This document shows, piece by piece, positions 35,836-45,216 of a stretch of 64,000 nucleotides of DNA (its first letter is position 1; each line of letters starts with the position of its first letter). A program made the translations under genes and the position numbers. The stretch is from UBA1672 sp963977495. GTDB lineage: Bacteria; Pseudomonadota; Alphaproteobacteria; Micavibrionales; Micavibrionaceae. The notes under the pieces were generated by a model. That model was not told the DNA's origin, searched no databases, and was given only the letters and a program-made list of their open reading frames with translations. The stretch lies in contig CAXBOT010000001.1 of the NCBI GenBank assembly GCA_963977495.1, forward strand, positions 1,364,001-1,428,000, given 5' to 3'.

Positions 35836-36927
35836 TTAAGCAAGCTGCGCGAATGTAATCATCTTGCGATTATCTTCATCCCACAGTGACAAATTCGCAT
35901 ATTTCAAGCTTTGCCAGAACCGCACACGATTAATCTTTTTCAGATCATCATTCGCATTCATACAGTCATGTAAGCGATAATTAGGGATGCGTGCATTCAA
36001 ATGATGGATATGGTGCAGACCGATATTACCTGTAAACCAATGCAAAATCGGCGGCAAATCATAATGAGAACTCCCCATAACAGCAGCCTCTTGATAATCC
36101 CAGCTATCTTGATAATCCCAATGTGCATCTTCAAATTGATGTTGAATAAAGAACAACCAGCCGCCAATCCATGACGTGCCGATCACGATAGGCACATACG
36201 TCAATAGAACGATATCAAGCCCCAGCATCAATCCTGCGCCGCCATACACACCAACTAAGGCGGTGTTTAGCCCAAACACACTTTTCCATACTTGCTGGAA
36301 CGTTATGGACTGCTTAACCGAGCAAAACGGGAAAGCTTTTACGCTGGCAAAACGCTGACCGACAATAATGAAAAACGGTGTCCCCAGTAAAAGTAAAATA
36401 TAAGGGTTGCGGTAAACCTTGTACCAAAATTTCAACTTCGGGCTGAGGGCTTCATATTCTGCTATGGTAATCGTCTCGATTGCACCAAAGCCGCGGTTGT
36501 CCAAATTCCCTGAACTGGAATGATGTAAATTATGGGTACGACGCCAAAAATCATATGGTGTCCATGTCAGAACACTCAAAAAGCGCCCTAAACGGTTATT
36601 CCATTTTCGTGATGAGAAAAACGCGTTATGCCCACAATCATGTTGGATAATAAACAAGCGTACCAACAAAAATGCCGCCGGAACGGTCAATAATGCTGTG
36701 ATGATATAGGCGGATGAAAAGAAATAGATCATCGCCGCGCATACAATAAAAAATGGCGATAATGTATTGAGAACCTGCAGCAAAGCCTTACGGTTATCAG
36801 CAGCCTGATATTTGGCGCAATGCGCCACCATTTTCTTAACTTTTGCTTTTATTTCAACGCAATCATCCAAGAGGCCGACATTTGAAATACTGCTTTCCTG
36901 TACTTGCCCTTCGGCCACTTCGAACAT
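35836..36927 (-). CDS. membrane fatty acid desaturase
   Basis: 363 aa with four to five membrane helices. It has the three histidine boxes of acyl-lipid/acyl-CoA desaturases: HDCGH (in IIQHDCGHNAFF), HNLHH (in RRTHNLHHSSSG) and HHIHH (in IGLHHIHHLNARIPNYRL). These bind a di-iron centre that introduces a double bond into membrane acyl chains. Box spacing and the WRRTHNLHH context resemble omega-6/delta-12-type enzymes, but the position cannot be fixed from sequence. Confidence 0.88.
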   Translation of the reverse strand: MFEVAEGQVQESSISNVGLLDDCVEIKAKVKKMVAHCAKYQAADNRKALLQVLNTLSPFFIVCAAMIYFFSSAYIITALLTVPAAFLLVRLFIIQHDCGHNAFFSSRKWNNRLGRFLSVLTWTPYDFWRRTHNLHHSSSGNLDNRGFGAIETITIAEYEALSPKLKFWYKVYRNPYILLLLGTPFFIIVGQRFASVKAFPFCSVKQSITFQQVWKSVFGLNTALVGVYGGAGLMLGLDIVLLTYVPIVIGTSWIGGWLFFIQHQFEDAHWDYQDSWDYQEAAVMGSSHYDLPPILHWFTGNIGLHHIHHLNARIPNYRLHDCMNANDDLKKINRVRFWQSLKYANLSLWDEDNRKMITFAQLA

Positions 36928-37024
36928 AAACGATTTTTCTCTTTATTACTGATCTACCTAAAGTTTTACAGTTTATGGACAATACCACAAGTAAAAAGAC
37001 AAAATGACTAACAGGTCACGCCCC

Positions 37025-38848
37025 TTATGAAGCCGCCGCACGACTTGCTTTTTTACGCTCATGCGGACACAAGAATTTCTTACGCAAACGCAAGGATTTC
37101 GGCGTTACTTCCATCAATTCATCATCATTGATATAGGACATCATATCTTCCAATGACATCAGACGCGGTGGTACAAGAACCACGGCTTCATCAGTGCCGC
37201 TTGCGCGCATATTCGTCAATTTCTTTCCTTTAAGAACATTAATCTCAAGATCATTTTCGCGGTTATGCTCACCAACAATCATACCGGCATAAACCGGCGT
37301 TTGGTGACCGACAAACATCGTGCCACGATCTTGCAAGTTGAAAATCGCAAAGGCGACAGCCGCGCCCGTATCAGTTGAAATCAGCGCACCGTTTCTGCGT
37401 TGCCCGATATCCCCTTTATGCGGCGCATAAGAATGGAACAAACGGTTCATGATACCTGTACCGCGTGTATTGGTTAGAAATCTGCTTTGATAACCAATCA
37501 AACCGCGTGATGGTGCAAGGAATGTTATGCGGCTTTTACCAACGCCGGAAGAACGCATATCCGTCATATCAGCTTTACGGCGGTTCATCGCATCAATAAC
37601 AGAGGAAGCATATTCTTCATCCACATCAATAAACACTTCTTCGATCGGTTCCAGCAAAGCGCCGTTTTCATCTTGCTGAAACAAAACCTTCGGACGTGAT
37701 ACCGTCATTTCAAAGCCTTCACGGCGCATTGTTTCAATCAGAACACCCAATTGAAGCTCACCACGACCGCCAATTTCAAACGCATCCTTGTCTTCGCTTT
37801 CCTTGAACGTAATCGCCACGTTTACTTCGTCCTCAGCCAAAAGACGACTGCGAATCATCGTTGAGGTCACCTTACTGCCCTCTTTGCCGGCAAACGGCGC
37901 ATCATTAACAGAAATTGTGACAGACATTGTCGGAGGATCAATCGGCGTTGAGGCCACAGCCTGCGTTACCGCCGGATCACAAATTGTATCCGCAACAGAT
38001 GTTTTGGCCATGCCTGCAATACAAATAATATCGCCCGCTTGCACTTCTGTCACAGGCACACGTTCTGTACCTTCAAACTTCAACAGCTTGGTCAAACGGC
38101 CTGTTTCGATCGTTTTTCCGTCCAGATTAATCGACTTCACAGTGTCATTGATCTTCGCGCGGCCTTGTGCCACACGCCCAGTCAAACAACGTCCCAAAAA
38201 CGGGTCAGAATCAAGCAACGTCGCCAATAACGCAAACGGCTTATCCAAATCAACATCCGGCGCCGGTACATGACTTAAAACAACTTCAAGTAATGGGGTC
38301 AGATCCTTGCGATCATCTTCTAATTCGCGTGTACACCATCCATCACGACCAGATGCGTATAGAATCGGGAAGTCCAACTGTGCATCTGTGGCATCCAGTG
38401 ATACGAACAGGTCAAACACCTCGTCAACAACCTCTTCGGCGCGCCCATCGGGGCGGTCAATTTTGTTAATAATCACAATCGGACGCAAGCCCAGCGCAAG
38501 TGCCTTACCCAAAACAAACTTTGTTTGTGGCATCGGGCCTTCAGCGGCATCAGTCAACAAAATAACACCATCAGCCATGTGCAAAACGCGCTCAACCTCG
38601 CCACCGAAATCCGCGTGACCGGGTGTGTCGATGATATTAATGCGTGTGTCGCCCCAATCAATAGATGTCGGTTTCGCCAGAATTGTGATTCCGCGTTCCT
38701 TCTCAAGATCATTGGAATCCATCACGCGTTCATCAACCTTTTGATTGTCGCGGAATGTTCCGCTTTGTCGCATGATCGAATCAATCAGGGTTGTTTTACC
38801 GTGGTCAACGTGTGCAATAATTGCGATATTTCTTAAATTCTGAGCCAT
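37025..38848 (-). CDS. typA: ribosome-associated GTPase TypA/BipA
   Basis: 607 aa, the usual length. The GTPase domain has AHVDHGKTTL (P-loop), the switch region ERGITILAKPTSI, DTPGHADFGGEVERVL and NKIDRPDGR. EF-G-like domains and the TypA-specific C terminus follow (FLTNTRGTGIMNRLFHSYAPHKGDI). It binds ribosomes and supports assembly and translation under cold or stress. It is preceded by a terminator that ends the sigma/vWA transcript, so it has its own promoter in 38849-38911. Confidence 0.95.
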   Translation of the reverse strand: MAQNLRNIAIIAHVDHGKTTLIDSIMRQSGTFRDNQKVDERVMDSNDLEKERGITILAKPTSIDWGDTRINIIDTPGHADFGGEVERVLHMADGVILLTDAAEGPMPQTKFVLGKALALGLRPIVIINKIDRPDGRAEEVVDEVFDLFVSLDATDAQLDFPILYASGRDGWCTRELEDDRKDLTPLLEVVLSHVPAPDVDLDKPFALLATLLDSDPFLGRCLTGRVAQGRAKINDTVKSINLDGKTIETGRLTKLLKFEGTERVPVTEVQAGDIICIAGMAKTSVADTICDPAVTQAVASTPIDPPTMSVTISVNDAPFAGKEGSKVTSTMIRSRLLAEDEVNVAITFKESEDKDAFEIGGRGELQLGVLIETMRREGFEMTVSRPKVLFQQDENGALLEPIEEVFIDVDEEYASSVIDAMNRRKADMTDMRSSGVGKSRITFLAPSRGLIGYQSRFLTNTRGTGIMNRLFHSYAPHKGDIGQRRNGALISTDTGAAVAFAIFNLQDRGTMFVGHQTPVYAGMIVGEHNRENDLEINVLKGKKLTNMRASGTDEAVVLVPPRLMSLEDMMSYINDDELMEVTPKSLRLRKKFLCPHERKKASRAAAS

Positions 38849-38911
38849 TTTTTACCGTTTCGTCTTAAAATCAATGGCCTGTGTAGTATAAATCCCAACA
38901 AAAAGCCAATA

Positions 38912-38939
38912 AAAAGAGGTCGTATAACCGACCTCTTTT
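38912..38939 (-). terminator. hairpin terminator of the sigma/vWA operon
   Basis: AAAAGAGGTCG / CGACCTCTTTT form an 11-bp perfect stem around TATAAC. On the minus strand it is followed by a T-rich run. It lies about 25 bp after the vWA stop codon and before typA. Confidence 0.85.
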
Positions 38940-38962
38940 CTATTTTTTATTTATATCGACGT

Positions 38963-41194
38963 TTATCGGGACAATGTTTTGGCCATACGCACCATTTGGA
39001 TAAATTCAGCGCGGTAACCATATGGATCATTTCCACGCGCTGATTGCGCCAGATTGATAATATCATCATAGCTGTAATCACCTGTATATTGACCGCCTTG
39101 CAACTTTTGCGCGAAGGCTGCAACGGCTGTGGCAAAGCGCGTATCATCCTTGGTCGCAACAGGACAACTCGCAGTAGGACCACAATCTATCTTTTTCAAA
39201 CTACCCTGCTTATTGGTGCTCACCGGCACTGTGATTAACTTGCTGGTGTTTTCCATCGGCAATTTATAGCGGATTTTAACAAACGCATACTCATTCGCGT
39301 CCGCCGTTGGTTTGGCTTTGATTGCTTGGTCACCATAACGCAAGGCATCCATTGTCACAGCGTCACTACCGACAGGAACGAATTCATAAATCGCGGTTAC
39401 AGTGTGGCCTGCGCCAATATCACCGGCATCGATTTTATCGTTGTTGAAGTCCTCACGCTTTAAGGCTCGGGTTTCATAACCGATCAAACGATATTCCGAA
39501 ACAGCCGCAGGGTTAAATTCCACCTGAAACTTCACATCCTTAGCAATCGGGAATAAAGATGAGGTTGCTTCTTGCACCAAAACCTTCTGCGCTTCCTTAA
39601 GGCTGTCGATATAGGCTGCGATTCCGTTACCGTTTTGCGCCAAAGTCTGCATCAACTGGTCGTTATAGTTCCCCATACCAAAGCCGAAAACCGACAAGAA
39701 TATGCCCTTCTCGCGTTTTTCCTCAATATAGCGTTTCAGATCATCGCGGTTGGTAATACCAACATTAAAGTCACCGTCAGTGGCCAGTATCACGCGATTG
39801 ACAGCACCATCATCAAAGTTCTGCTCTGCCATATCATAGGCCAGACGAATACCCGCTGCGCCCGCCGTACCGCCGCCCGCATTCAGATTATTCATCGCAT
39901 TTATGATGGTTGATCTTTGTGATGCTTTCGTCGGCTCCAGCACAACACCTGTATGCCCTGCATAAGTCACAATAGACACCGTATCATCCGGGTGCAGGCT
40001 ATCGAGAAGCATCTTCATCGAAGATTTCACCAACGGCAATTTATCAGATTGGTTCATCGAACCCGACACATCCAACAAGAACACAAGGTTGCTGCGCAGG
40101 GATTGCTTATCAACCTGATAACCCTTGATGCCGATATGCATCAGTTTGCGTCCCTTAGCCCAAGGGCTGTCTACAACAGTGACGGTGGGTTTAAATGGCT
40201 CTGAACGGCTTTCCGGCACAGGGTAATTATAGTCGAAATAATTGACCATCTCCTCAACGCGCACCTGCGCGGGGGATGGCAAACGTCCGTTATTGATGCT
40301 CTTGCGAACAAAACTATAGCTTGCCGTATCCACATCAGATGAAAAAGTCGATACAGGGTCGCTCACCACTTGCTTGAACGCATTTGCTGTTACCTTTTCA
40401 AACTGGTCACGGTTTTGATCCTGATAAATTGGCGGCACGGGATGAGGGTATGGTGCAATCATCGAATCCGCGACCATATGTTGCGGCATCACTGAGGCTG
40501 CTTGCCCCCCAACCGTCGCTTTTCTTTCCGCTTTTTCCTTGGCGACAGGCGCAACAGGTTGCGCTTCATTTTCCATCAAACGCTTTTTACCCAATTGATC
40601 CATCGGTGCAGATGCGCCCTTATCCGCCTCTCTGCTCCATTGTCGCAAAGGCTCACTTGGTTTGGGTGACGCCATATCATTTTTAGAATCCGTCAGGCGT
40701 GTATCCGGCGTTGCGATCGGCACCGGAATGGCGCTACTGCCTTCTGCGATGGCGCGATCAAGATCGACTTCGTTTCGTTGTTCCACAGCTTCTACATAGG
40801 CCGGTGCGACTTCTTCATCATCTACATTGAACTGCACAGCATTAAGTTTCTGCGCACTCGCGCCCTGCCCTGCCTGTTGTTCGTATCTGTCTATTGTTTC
40901 ATTCATCTGGATCAGGCTTAATCCCCCGACCAAGACAACAGCCATCGCCGTTGCGGTTGCGCCGTATATAAATTTTGATTTCTTTTTCTGTTCCATTATT
41001 CTCTCTCCTTTTCGGGTGTTGATACCGATAAGACGAGAGAAGATTGAAAATCCTTGGGAAGTTTTTTTATTTTCTGCACTTTGCGCCGTTTTAAATTCCG
41101 CCATAGCCAAATTAACGGCGCGTTTGCGTGCATTTATATCAATGTCGGGAGCGTGATCTTCGCTCAAGATTTTTGTCAGTTTTTCCTTATCCAT
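38963..41194 (-). CDS. vWA-domain protein with N-terminal cytoplasmic segment (YfbK-like, DUF3520)
   Basis: 743 aa. The first ~66 residues are cytoplasmic and helical and could act as an anti-sigma segment. One membrane helix follows (about 76-96), then a variable Ala/Pro-rich linker. A YfbK/DUF3520-type region with a von Willebrand A domain comes next, with MIDAS motif LLDVSGSMN (about 372-380) and ATDGDFNVG, and a C-terminal DUF3520 part. Its first 8 bases overlap the end of the ECF sigma gene, so the pair is coupled. A second possible start (Met67, 40996) has a strong AAAGGAGAG site and a promoter-like motif before it. Function: probably envelope stress sensing or assembly, inferred. Confidence 0.8.
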   Translation of the reverse strand: MDKEKLTKILSEDHAPDIDINARKRAVNLAMAEFKTAQSAENKKTSQGFSIFSRLIGINTRKGERIMEQKKKSKFIYGATATAMAVVLVGGLSLIQMNETIDRYEQQAGQGASAQKLNAVQFNVDDEEVAPAYVEAVEQRNEVDLDRAIAEGSSAIPVPIATPDTRLTDSKNDMASPKPSEPLRQWSREADKGASAPMDQLGKKRLMENEAQPVAPVAKEKAERKATVGGQAASVMPQHMVADSMIAPYPHPVPPIYQDQNRDQFEKVTANAFKQVVSDPVSTFSSDVDTASYSFVRKSINNGRLPSPAQVRVEEMVNYFDYNYPVPESRSEPFKPTVTVVDSPWAKGRKLMHIGIKGYQVDKQSLRSNLVFLLDVSGSMNQSDKLPLVKSSMKMLLDSLHPDDTVSIVTYAGHTGVVLEPTKASQRSTIINAMNNLNAGGGTAGAAGIRLAYDMAEQNFDDGAVNRVILATDGDFNVGITNRDDLKRYIEEKREKGIFLSVFGFGMGNYNDQLMQTLAQNGNGIAAYIDSLKEAQKVLVQEATSSLFPIAKDVKFQVEFNPAAVSEYRLIGYETRALKREDFNNDKIDAGDIGAGHTVTAIYEFVPVGSDAVTMDALRYGDQAIKAKPTADANEYAFVKIRYKLPMENTSKLITVPVSTNKQGSLKKIDCGPTASCPVATKDDTRFATAVAAFAQKLQGGQYTGDYSYDDIINLAQSARGNDPYGYRAEFIQMVRMAKTLSR
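41024..41058 (-). promoter_or_regulatory. second copy of the ECF-type promoter motif, inside the vWA gene
   Basis: CCCAAGGAT-N14-CGTCTTATCGGT on the minus strand (codons 46-57 of the vWA gene). It has the same two boxes and spacing as the site before the sigma gene. About 28 bp further on come AAAGGAGAG and an in-frame ATG (Met67). It may be an internal promoter, or the match may reflect protein conservation (QG...RL). The position was set with the help of the protein frame. Confidence 0.45.
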
Positions 41195-41726
41195 AACGCT
41201 CCTCCTTTCCGAATATAGCCCCTAATTTCTTGCGTGCTTCGTGGATGCGCCACGAAACCGTACTATCTTTTACGCCGGATAAATCCGCGACCTCTTTATG
41301 AGTAAGCCCCTGCCCCATCACCAGCAACAACGAATCTCTTTCCGCTTCGGGTAGCTTATAGACCTCCTCCAACACCTGACGGGCATAAAGCCTGCCTTCG
41401 GTTTGATCTTGATCTGCGACCATGCTTTCGAGTAATTCCGAACCTTCGGGATGACGATTCTGCGATTTATACCAATCTTTCGCCGTATTGGTCACCAAGA
41501 CATAAAGCCAGCTTGTGAATTTAGAGCCACCTTTATAACTGCTGATACCGCGCGCAAACTTGATACAGGCTTCTTGCGTGATATCCTCGGCGTCTCTTCT
41601 ATTCCCGCACCATTTATATGCCATTTTGAACATGACCTCATAATAAGTGTTTACCAGAGCTTCAAAAGCATCGGCATCTCCGCGCGATGCGCGGGTTATC
41701 AGCTCTGTTTCATCCGTATCCGACAT
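41187..41726 (-). CDS. ECF-subfamily RNA polymerase sigma factor
   Basis: 179 aa. Region 2 is FEALVNTYYEVMFKMAYKWCGNRRDAEDITQEACIKFARG (read in two parts). Region 4 is ERDSLLLVMGQGLTHKEVADLSGVKDSTVSWRIHEARKKL. There is no region 1.1 or 3, and the length is typical of ECF factors. It directs transcription of a small regulon, and its own promoter carries a motif repeated inside the next gene, which suggests autoregulation. The overlapping downstream vWA gene probably encodes its membrane-bound regulator. Confidence 0.92.
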   Translation of the reverse strand: MSDTDETELITRASRGDADAFEALVNTYYEVMFKMAYKWCGNRRDAEDITQEACIKFARGISSYKGGSKFTSWLYVLVTNTAKDWYKSQNRHPEGSELLESMVADQDQTEGRLYARQVLEEVYKLPEAERDSLLLVMGQGLTHKEVADLSGVKDSTVSWRIHEARKKLGAIFGKEERYG

Positions 41727-41768
41727 ACGTTAACCATTGTTATAAACGGGAATTCGCACCCATTTTAT

Positions 41769-41803
41769 ACAGATAGGACGATAAGGAAAGCGATATCCTT
41801 GGG
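41769..41803 (-). promoter_or_regulatory. ECF-type promoter upstream of the sigma gene
   Basis: CCCAAGGAT (41803-41795), 14 bp, then CGTCCTATCTGT (41780-41769) on the minus strand, about 43 bp before the sigma start codon. The CGTC-type -10 box is typical of ECF promoters. The same pair with equal spacing recurs at 41058-41024. Confidence 0.6.
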
Positions 41804-41901
41804 AAAAAAATCAAAACCCCTACTTATTTTTTGAAAATCTGCTACATAAGATAAAGTCTGTACTCAAACATTATATATCGGCATGTCGAAAAGGTAATTT
41901 C

Positions 41902-43140
41902 GTGACGCGATCAAACCGCTTCCCTATGATTTTTATGCTGCTAATATCGCTAACCCCGATATTATCCATTCATTTCCCGCGGTTTCTGGCCTTTTGGCCG
42001 CTTTTAATCGGACTGGGCATGAGCGCATGGATCATTTTCAAACACAAAGAAAAACTCGCACTGTCCAAAACATATTTCCTCTCGGCCGGCATCCTCAGCA
42101 TTTTATTTATTGCCAGTGCCGCATGGTCTATAGCCCCTGCCGATGCGTTTGAAGATGCCATGAAGACATCCGCCCTTTTACTGTTTGGCGGTCTTTTTAT
42201 AAGCCTGTGCAAAACGCTGGATCTGAATATTGTGAAGCCGTATTTCTGGCTGTTTCCGGTGTCGGTCATCATTGCCGCTTTGATTTGCACCTTTGATCTT
42301 GCCACTGATATGTCGCTCTATCGGATTTTGCACCACAAGACCGAAACGGATATCTTCAACTCCTCTGTCATGAATCGCGGCGTAGTCTGCACCGTTTTAT
42401 CCTACTTCATAGCCCTGATTTTCATCAAAGATATGGACGCAAAGCATAAATACCTTCTGCTCGGCGGCCTCACCGTTAGCGTTCTGGCGATGCTCGCCCT
42501 GACACAAAGCCAGTCGGGGCAACTCGCATTTGGTGTGGGGCTTGCCCTTGCCTTGATCTTCCCGCAACGCTATCGCATCAGTTATTACCTTTTAGGGGGG
42601 GGCATTATCCTCGGCATGTTCCTCACCCCGTATATTGTGAGCATTCTTTTCGCCGATTTGATCGGACATGCAGAAGAAACATCATGGCTTCAGGATGCTT
42701 TTGTCGGTAACCGTCTTGAAATCTGGGACTTCGTCATCAAATACGCGATGCATAACCCTCTCCTCGGCTATGGCATAGAGGCGACGCGCTACGTGCCTGC
42801 CTTCGAACATGATTATCTTTATCACAAGGAAGCAACGATTCTGCACCCCCATAACTTCGCCGTCCAAATATGGATGGAGTTTGGTCTGCTCGGCACTTTA
42901 ATCTGCGCAACGATCATGGGACTCTTTGTCAAACATATAAGCCTAATTGATAATCAAACAACAAAGCGCGCCGTAACATCGTTGTTCATTATTACCCTGT
43001 TATTCGCATCCATGACGTACGGACTATGGCAAGGATGGTGGCTTGGGGAATTTATTTTCATCATGGGAATCTGCGTTTCTTTATCAAAAAACCCGATCAC
43101 CGCCCCATCAGAGAATTTAACGACCCAAACCACAAAATAA
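41902..43140 (+). CDS. O-antigen ligase/polymerase-like membrane protein
   Basis: 412 aa with about ten to twelve membrane helices and one larger periplasmic loop. The loop carries GYGIEATRYVPAF and HPHNFAVQIWMEFGLLGT, the H-x2-(N/F) pattern of the Wzy_C/O-antigen ligase domain (WaaL-like). GTG start with AAAAGG about 9 bp upstream. It would join or polymerise polysaccharide at the outer face of the inner membrane. No other polysaccharide genes flank it, though ugd and an acyltransferase occur elsewhere in the window. Confidence 0.8.
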   Translation: MTRSNRFPMIFMLLISLTPILSIHFPRFLAFWPLLIGLGMSAWIIFKHKEKLALSKTYFLSAGILSILFIASAAWSIAPADAFEDAMKTSALLLFGGLFISLCKTLDLNIVKPYFWLFPVSVIIAALICTFDLATDMSLYRILHHKTETDIFNSSVMNRGVVCTVLSYFIALIFIKDMDAKHKYLLLGGLTVSVLAMLALTQSQSGQLAFGVGLALALIFPQRYRISYYLLGGGIILGMFLTPYIVSILFADLIGHAEETSWLQDAFVGNRLEIWDFVIKYAMHNPLLGYGIEATRYVPAFEHDYLYHKEATILHPHNFAVQIWMEFGLLGTLICATIMGLFVKHISLIDNQTTKRAVTSLFIITLLFASMTYGLWQGWWLGEFIFIMGICVSLSKNPITAPSENLTTQTTK

Positions 43141-43506
43141 CATTATGTAAATAAAAAAATGCATAAAAGTACCTAATAAGTGCATTCCATAATACATATT
43201 TGTTTCTTTTGTTTTCAATGCATTAGAAACCACTAATCTACAAATAAAAAAATTCCAAAAAAGTTTGCATTATACAAAAAAAAGGCGTAGTTTTTCTTAG
43301 TCAGTGGTTAAATAAGGAGTAAATCCGCCATATCATTGACGTAGGGAGAGGTCGCATATTTTGGAAATATAATCTAAAAATGTGACGCGTATGACTTAAT
43401 TTAAGATCATAAAGAGCATCCTCTTTTTACATTTACATAATATTAACATTTAGGGTTTACCCTCGTTCGAATATTGACGTAAGTCACATCGATATGGGGG
43501 TATAGA
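43141..43506. other. 366-bp AT-rich intergenic region
   Basis: No reading frame of note. The region is very AT-rich, with two TTGACGTA-like boxes (near 43336 and 43474) that could be -35 elements for the coiled-coil gene beginning at 43507. The second lies only about 30 bp before that start. No hairpin terminator with a T-run was seen after the O-antigen ligase-like gene. Confidence 0.4.
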
Positions 43507-44994
43507 GTGACAGAAGACGTGGGACAAGCTAGATTAAAAACATTAGAGGACGTATCCGGATTTTTTCCGGGTCAACTGGGCAACCAATTTTCCAGAGGCG
43601 GCGTATCCGAAATAGATGACGCTCTGCACGCAGAGATCTTATCTATGGAAGACTTTAAACGCGCAGAGGAAAACCTCGGGCGCACGCCTGACAATCTCGG
43701 TGAAATCGAATTATCAGAAATTATGGCATCCGGTCGTCAAGAGCATGAGGACAGCCACCACACATTCCTTTACAGCCAAAAAGAAACAAGCCGCGAACAA
43801 AATGGCGGTTCCGCAGATGCCAACGTCGTTACCGATATCGGGCGTCTGAAGATTGGTGTCCAAGACCCGAATGCTTATATTCAGGCCAGAAATAAAAAAG
43901 AAAACGAGCAACGCCAGTTTACAATCGCTCTACAACAACAACTTTATCTCGATCAGCTCTATGCGCGCATGGATCAATTGAATCGCGAAATTGAAGAATT
44001 AACACGCAGAAAAGCCGAACTAGAAAACGACTTGGTAGAACATGACGCCGCCATTTCTGAATTAAAAGAATTAGAGGATTCTGCAGAATTCTTGAATGAC
44101 GATTCAGAAAAAGGTCGTGAAGCCCGTCAAAAATACGAAGATTACCTTCAAAGAACCGGACGCGGATCACTTCGTGATTTTATGCGCGATGGAAGATACG
44201 ACACTGACCGCTTAGGCGACCTGGCCAAAGATGCCAAGCAAGATAGAATGGCCGATCGCGATCAGACACAAACAGAAATTGATCAAGTACAAAGTGATAT
44301 TGATACAAAATCAACCGAAGTTAAAACCATTAAAGATAAAACCGCGGAGATAGAAAGTCACATCAGTGTCAGTGCGTTTTCAGCTGACAGTGCTGCGGTT
44401 GCGCATTCTGTCGATCAATCTCTCGCACAATATGACATTGACGAGAACGACAAAGACGTTGAACTTGGCACATTGTTCCAAACAGATTCACCTGCGCATA
44501 AAGTAGCAGGATTTGAATTCTCCCCAATGGATGGGGATGCGTTTGCCTCAATCGATTCGGATGCTTTCAAAACACCTGACGACGCAATGATGGAAACACC
44601 TGACTCTTTTGCTTCCGCTGATTCGGACGCATTTGAAACACCGGGATCAGACGCATTTGAAACAGCTGGCGCCGATGCCTTCATGTCATCAGAAGATGTG
44701 ATGAAAACAGCAAGCTACGCAGATAATGACGCAGCTATAGAAGCCACAGAATTCGAAACCGTGATTACACTAAACGAGACATACAACTCGAGCAGTACTG
44801 TTGGCTCCTTTGCCGGAAGCGGCGAAGAAGTGGCAAGCGTACTAACCAGTCAGTTTGCTGCGAAGGCTGCGCTTGTTGACGAAGCTGCATTGCAAGTAGA
44901 AGAAGCAAAACCGGCTCCCGACACTTTGGCAAAAGAAGACACCTATGAAGTGGCCGCAGTGCAAAGCACCATGGGCATGGGCGTTAAAGTTTAA
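43507..44994 (+). CDS. acidic coiled-coil protein with DAF-type repeats, unknown function
   Basis: 495 aa, GTG start behind GGGGGT. There is no signal peptide or membrane helix. The N-terminal region (1-130) is acidic. Residues about 135-290 form a long heptad-rich coiled coil (MDQLNREIEELTRRKAELEND and later). Residues about 339-400 repeat a short acidic unit of the type (S/T/A)-x-DAF-(E/K/A)-(T/S) (GDAFAS, SDAFKT, SDAFET twice, ADAFMS). The tail is Ala/Val-rich. It could be a structural or secreted adhesin-like protein, but I do not recognise it. The long AT-rich leader suggests separate regulation. Confidence 0.65.
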   Translation: MTEDVGQARLKTLEDVSGFFPGQLGNQFSRGGVSEIDDALHAEILSMEDFKRAEENLGRTPDNLGEIELSEIMASGRQEHEDSHHTFLYSQKETSREQNGGSADANVVTDIGRLKIGVQDPNAYIQARNKKENEQRQFTIALQQQLYLDQLYARMDQLNREIEELTRRKAELENDLVEHDAAISELKELEDSAEFLNDDSEKGREARQKYEDYLQRTGRGSLRDFMRDGRYDTDRLGDLAKDAKQDRMADRDQTQTEIDQVQSDIDTKSTEVKTIKDKTAEIESHISVSAFSADSAAVAHSVDQSLAQYDIDENDKDVELGTLFQTDSPAHKVAGFEFSPMDGDAFASIDSDAFKTPDDAMMETPDSFASADSDAFETPGSDAFETAGADAFMSSEDVMKTASYADNDAAIEATEFETVITLNETYNSSSTVGSFAGSGEEVASVLTSQFAAKAALVDEAALQVEEAKPAPDTLAKEDTYEVAAVQSTMGMGVKV

Positions 44995-45024
44995 GTCTTC
45001 CCCTTACATTTTTCATTCTTATTG

Positions 45025-45049
45025 AGCGTGCTAATGACATTAGTGCGCT
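45025..45049. other. imperfect inverted repeat after the coiled-coil gene
   Basis: AGCGTGCTAATG-A-CATTAGTGCGCT: ten of twelve positions pair. It has no T-run, so it is a weak terminator or a processing site rather than a clear intrinsic terminator. Confidence 0.35.
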
Positions 45050-45127
45050 TAGTCTGCATTTTCCATCATCGATAAGCATGCACCTCTCCCCCTCTTCCGT
45101 AATTTTGAAGGTGGCGCAACGTAGAAC

Positions 45128-45163
45128 AAAAAAATACCTCCACAAAAAAGGAGGTATTTTTTT
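45128..45163. terminator. bidirectional terminator
   Basis: A 14-bp perfect stem (seven A, then TACCTCC, pairing with GGAGGTA and seven T) around ACAAAAAA. T-runs are present on both strands. It sits between the convergent coiled-coil gene and the secreted-protein gene and can serve both. Confidence 0.85.
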
Positions 45164-45216
45164 AAGTTCTCAAGGATGCACACAAAAATAATTCAGGCAC
45201 ACCCATAGAAATGTTT

